DNA from: Nanobdellota archaeon
GTDB taxonomy: Archaea > Nanobdellota > Nanobdellia > SCGC-AAA011-G17 > ARS1403
DNA: 14,534 nt
Assembly: GCA_018831025.1 (NCBI GenBank)
Contig: JAHJRB010000016.1
Coordinates: forward strand, 1-14,534
Direction: 5' to 3'
Shown piece after piece: positions 12,281 to 14,534 of this stretch; positions within the stretch are counted from its first letter, which is position 1, and every line of letters begins with the position of its first letter. The notes under the pieces were generated by a model that was not told the DNA's origin, made no database searches, and saw only the letters and a list, made by a program, of their open reading frames with translations. The position numbers and the translations under genes are program-made.

Positions 12281-13267
12281 TTACCCCCTTAATTTTTTTA
12301 TAACATCCACCATTCTATTACTATACCCGAACTCATTATCATACCAAGCTAGAACTTTAACCATATTATTCCCAAGCATTTGTGTACTAAGACCATCTAC
12401 AATGCTTGAATGACTATTGCCAATTACATCTGAGCTTACTAACTCTTCCTCAGTATATTCTAAAATCCCTTTCATCTCTTTTTTACTATATCTTTTAAAA
12501 GTTTCATTAACAATCTTAGCATTAGTATTTTTTTTAAGCACAGCAACAAAATCTACTATACTCCCACACATAATAGGAACTCTCATAGCAACCCCATCTA
12601 TTTTATTTCTCATCTCAGGAATAACCTCAGTAACAGCATCTGTAGCTCCTGAAGTAGTTGGTATTATATTTATAGCTCCAGCTCTTCCTTTTCTCATTTT
12701 ATTACTAGGACCATCTAAAATAGCCTGAGTAGGAGTATAAGCATGAACAGTAGTCATAAATCCTTTTTCAATTCCAAAAACATCATTTAAAATCTTAACA
12801 ACAGGACTAAGCGCATTAGTAGTGCAACTAGCTACTGAAATAACTCTATCTTTTCTTTTTAATTTATCTAAATTAACCCCAGGACAAACAGTTATATCTG
12901 GATTTTTAGCAGGAGCACTTATAATCACTTTTTTAGCACCGGCATTAATATGTCTTAAAGCTTCTTTCCTATCAGTAAATCTTCCAGTACTTTCAATTAC
13001 TACATCTATTTTTAATTTTCTCCAAGGCAATTTCCCTGGCTCAGGCTCTTTAAACACTTTTATTTTCTTGCTTCCAATTTTTAACCAATCTTCTCCATAA
13101 CTTACTTCTTTATTATAAACTCCATAAACAGAATCATACTTAAGCAAATAAGCTAAATTCTTTGGACTTGTTAGATCATTTATAGCAACAACATTTACAT
13201 TTCTATCCAAACAAATTTTTAGAACACTTCTCCCAATTCTCCCAAAACCATTTATCGCAACATTCAA
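12281..13267 (-). CDS. gap: Glyceraldehyde-3-phosphate dehydrogenase, bacterial/eukaryotic type
   Basis: A 328-residue phosphorylating, NAD-linked GAPDH. INGFGRIGRSVL at 5-16 is the Rossmann loop, and Asp31 in AINDL favours NAD. The nucleophile is Cys148 in VASCTTNALSP, with partner His175 in TVHAYT. KGRAGAINIIPTTSGA and WYDNEFGYSNRM are diagnostic of the classical type I enzyme. Most archaea use a distant GAPDH with a different sequence, so this looks like a gene of bacterial origin. The start is TTG at 13267, 6 nt after GAGGTG; an ATG at 13263 is out of frame. It is the first gene of the operon GAPDH, 39-aa, 59-aa, PGK, so oxidation and ATP recovery are made together. Confidence 0.97.
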   Translation of the reverse strand: MNVAINGFGRIGRSVLKICLDRNVNVVAINDLTSPKNLAYLLKYDSVYGVYNKEVSYGEDWLKIGSKKIKVFKEPEPGKLPWRKLKIDVVIESTGRFTDRKEALRHINAGAKKVIISAPAKNPDITVCPGVNLDKLKRKDRVISVASCTTNALSPVVKILNDVFGIEKGFMTTVHAYTPTQAILDGPSNKMRKGRAGAINIIPTTSGATDAVTEVIPEMRNKIDGVAMRVPIMCGSIVDFVAVLKKNTNAKIVNETFKRYSKKEMKGILEYTEEELVSSDVIGNSHSSIVDGLSTQMLGNNMVKVLAWYDNEFGYSNRMVDVIKKLRG

Positions 13268-13301
13268 TTACTTCACCTCTATAAAAATACTAAAGAAATA
13301 G

Positions 13302-13313
13302 TTATATTTAAAA
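13302..13313 (-). promoter_or_regulatory. TATA box for the GAPDH operon
   Basis: TTTTAAATATAA on the minus strand would start transcription near 13282, leaving a leader of about 15 nt that carries the GAGGTGA ribosome site at 13273-13279 before the TTG start. Confidence 0.5.
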
Positions 13314-13330
13314 CTTTATATTCAACTCAT

Positions 13331-13357
13331 CCGACATACCCGACATACCCGACATAC
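13331..13357. repeat. Three exact tandem copies of CCGACATAC
   Basis: The 9-bp unit CCGACATAC occurs three times head to tail with no mismatch, followed by CCCC. It stands out as GC-richer than the surrounding AT-rich sequence. It lies between the GAPDH TATA box and the TATA box of the divergent Bro-N/DinD-like gene, about 10 bp from the latter, where a regulator could block or assist either promoter. A period of 9 bp is not a full helical turn, so side-by-side binding would be staggered. Confidence 0.85.
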
Positions 13358-13367
13358 CCCCGCAGAG

Positions 13368-13377
13368 CTTATAAATT
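13368..13377 (+). promoter_or_regulatory. TATA box for the Bro-N/DinD-like gene
   Basis: CTTATAAATT is centred about 25 bp before the ATG at 13398, with no SD, so the message is probably leaderless. Confidence 0.6.
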
Positions 13378-13397
13378 AATAAGTTATTAGATATTCT

Positions 13398-14231
13398 ATG
13401 AATAAACTGGTTGTTTTTCAAGGAAAAAATGTTAGAAGAACTTGGTTTAATGAAGAATGGTGGTTTGTAATAGAAGATATTATATCTGTTTTGACAGATT
13501 CAAAGGACCCTAAGCAATATATTAATAAAATGAGGAATAGGGATGAAGAGCTTTCCAAGGGGTGGGTACAATTTGTACATACCCTTCCAATATCAACAAA
13601 GGGAGGTCTCCAAGATATCAATTGTGCAAATACAGAAGGAATTTTCAGAATTATCCAATCAATCCCCTCTAAAAAAGCAGAACCTTTCAAACAATGGTTG
13701 GCAGAAGTTGGTTATGATAGAGTAAAAGAAATAGAAAATCCAGAATTAGCCCAAGACAGAGTAAAAAAATACTACGAATTAAAAGGCTATCCTCAAGATT
13801 GGGTTGATAAAAGATTAAGAGGAATTGCAATAAGACAAGATCTTACAGATGAATGGAAAGAAAGAGGAATTGAAAAACAAAAAGATTTTGCAATTCTTAC
13901 AGCAGAAATCTCTAAAGCAACATTTGATATGACTCCATCAGAATATAAAAAACATAAAGATTTACCAAAACAATCAAAAACTAATTTAAGAGACCATATG
14001 AATGATCTAGAACTAATTTTTACAATGTTAGGAGAACGTATGACAACAGAAATTTCACAAGAAGAAAAACCTGACACTTTCAATAAAAACAAAAAAGTTG
14101 CCAAAAGAGGTGGAAATGTAGCAGGAAATGCTAGAAAAAACGCTGAAAAAGAATTGGGTCGTCCAGTAACAACTAAACAAAATTATCTTCCTAAAAAGAA
14201 GAAGAAACTTTTAGAAGAAAAAAAGAAATAA
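13398..14231 (+). CDS. Bro-N domain protein, DinD-like (DNA damage-inducible D family)
   Basis: A 277-residue protein. Residues 1-105 form a Bro-N domain (VFQGKNVRRTWFNEEWWFVIEDIISVL, then a segment ending INCANTEGIFRIIQSI and FKQWLAEVGYDRV), the DNA-binding module of phage antirepressors. Residues about 117-220 match the DinD C-terminal part as I know it: RLRGIAIRQDLTDEW, ERGIEKQKDFAILTAEISKATF, then SKTNLRDHMNDLELIFTMLGERMTTEI. The tail (225-277) is very Lys-rich and probably disordered. E. coli DinD limits RecA filaments; related genes are common on phages and in small-genome bacteria and archaea. Bacterial or mobile origin is likely, though no integrase or att site is visible. It is alone in its transcription unit. 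Confidence 0.85.
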   Translation: MNKLVVFQGKNVRRTWFNEEWWFVIEDIISVLTDSKDPKQYINKMRNRDEELSKGWVQFVHTLPISTKGGLQDINCANTEGIFRIIQSIPSKKAEPFKQWLAEVGYDRVKEIENPELAQDRVKKYYELKGYPQDWVDKRLRGIAIRQDLTDEWKERGIEKQKDFAILTAEISKATFDMTPSEYKKHKDLPKQSKTNLRDHMNDLELIFTMLGERMTTEISQEEKPDTFNKNKKVAKRGGNVAGNARKNAEKELGRPVTTKQNYLPKKKKKLLEEKKK

Positions 14232-14251
14232 AAAACTACCCCTATTTTTGT

Positions 14252-14270
14252 TTTACTTTTTTAAAGTAAA
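14252..14270. terminator. Hairpin between the DinD-like and GH130 genes
   Basis: TTTACTTT at 14252-14259 is an exact inverted repeat of AAAGTAAA at 14263-14270, with a 3-nt loop. It is preceded by a T-rich stretch at 14244-14254. It sits between two convergent genes, 20 nt after one stop and 12 nt before the other, so it may end both. Confidence 0.55.
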
Positions 14271-14282
14271 TGAGTCTAAAAA

Positions 14283-14534
14283 TTACTTCAAATGCCCCCT
14301 TTTTATATGTTTTAAAATTTCATCAACATGAACTCTTTTAACTCCGACATAAGTATCTGCACAACCAGAATATAGAAGCAAATTACCTTTACTTTCTTCA
14401 ATTAATCCAGTTGGAAAAAGAACATTCTTCATATATCCCTCTTTCTCATAATCTTCCTTCGGACTTAATAAGGGTACATCAGGATAGCTTCTAGCTATTA
14501 ACTTTTGCGGATTATTTTTTTCAAATAACGCAGC
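14283..14534 (-). CDS. GH130 family glycoside phosphorylase-like protein, C-terminal part only
   Basis: The last 83 codons of a gene that continues past the right edge. The frame is open from the edge to TAA at 14285. The segment reads LIARSYPDVPLLSPKEDYEKEG, then NVLFPTGLIEE, then LLLYSGCADTYVGV and a final DEIL helix. This order (IARS..P.l.P...YE..G, NVvFp.G.....G.lllYYGaADt..g.A....deIL) is the end of GH130 mannoside phosphorylases. The usual YYGAADT is YSGCADT here. These enzymes split beta-mannosides with phosphate, giving mannose 1-phosphate. Its proximity to two phosphomannose isomerase genes suggests use of mannose-containing glycans, an inference. Start and catalytic Asp are outside the window. 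Confidence 0.82.
   Translation of the reverse strand, partial: AALFEKNNPQKLIARSYPDVPLLSPKEDYEKEGYMKNVLFPTGLIEESKGNLLLYSGCADTYVGVKRVHVDEILKHIKRGHLK

Noticed and set aside
12417..12728. Plus-strand ORFs opposite GAPDH (also 12822-13100)
   Set aside because: Antisense shadows of a clear enzyme gene; no TATA box or ribosome site.
13331..13357. CRISPR-like repeat
   Set aside because: Unit of 9 bp with no spacers; it is a simple tandem repeat.

Overview
The window looks like a piece of a small, AT-rich archaeal genome, most likely a DPANN-type archaeon (Woesearchaeota/Pacearchaeota-like; this placement is inferred). The signs are archaeal TATA boxes about 25-28 bp upstream of many first genes with no room for a leader, GAGGTGAT-type Shine-Dalgarno (SD) sites in front of operon-internal genes, very tight packing with 4-17 nt overlaps, and archaeal enzyme types: class I DhnA-like aldolase, short triosephosphate isomerase, and bifunctional phosphoglucose/phosphomannose isomerase. 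GAPDH is the classical bacterial type, which suggests an acquired gene.

Layout. Positions 1-248 hold the 5' part of a possible HPF/RaiA-like gene (minus). Positions 345-1671 hold an RDD membrane protein overlapping an SppA-type membrane peptidase (plus). Then come a sugar-phosphate transferase without its membrane helix and a NUDIX hydrolase (both minus), a short palindrome resembling an IS200/IS605-type end, and a 53-residue acidic protein gene with strong signals (plus). Next are a ROK sugar kinase with a mannose-6-phosphate isomerase-type cupin, an SDR oxidoreductase (minus), a secreted Cys-rich protein (plus), an FKBP isomerase (minus) and a 77-residue orphan (plus).

Positions 6569-13267 are one continuous minus-strand carbon block. 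In transcription order it holds GAPDH, two tiny membrane proteins (39 and 59 aa), phosphoglycerate kinase, a PfkB kinase, fructose-bisphosphate aldolase, triosephosphate isomerase, an 80-aa membrane protein, D-lactate-dehydrogenase-like enzyme and phosphoglucose/phosphomannose isomerase. With the ROK kinase this covers glucose to 3-phosphoglycerate, and the dehydrogenase could reoxidise the NADH made by GAPDH. Phosphoglycerate mutase, enolase and pyruvate kinase are not in the window. Upstream of GAPDH sit three exact 9-bp repeats, then a divergent Bro-N/DinD-like gene, and at the right edge the 3' end of a GH130 mannoside phosphorylase-like gene.

The most unusual observation is that two genes, PfkB and NUDIX, have no ATG, GTG or TTG upstream of essential motifs. 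In both, an ATT codon lies where the family's first Met is expected, and for PfkB it follows a full GAGGTGAT SD. Other points of interest are the tiny membrane proteins inside the glycolytic operon, the acidic mini-protein, and the triple repeat between GAPDH and the DinD-like gene.
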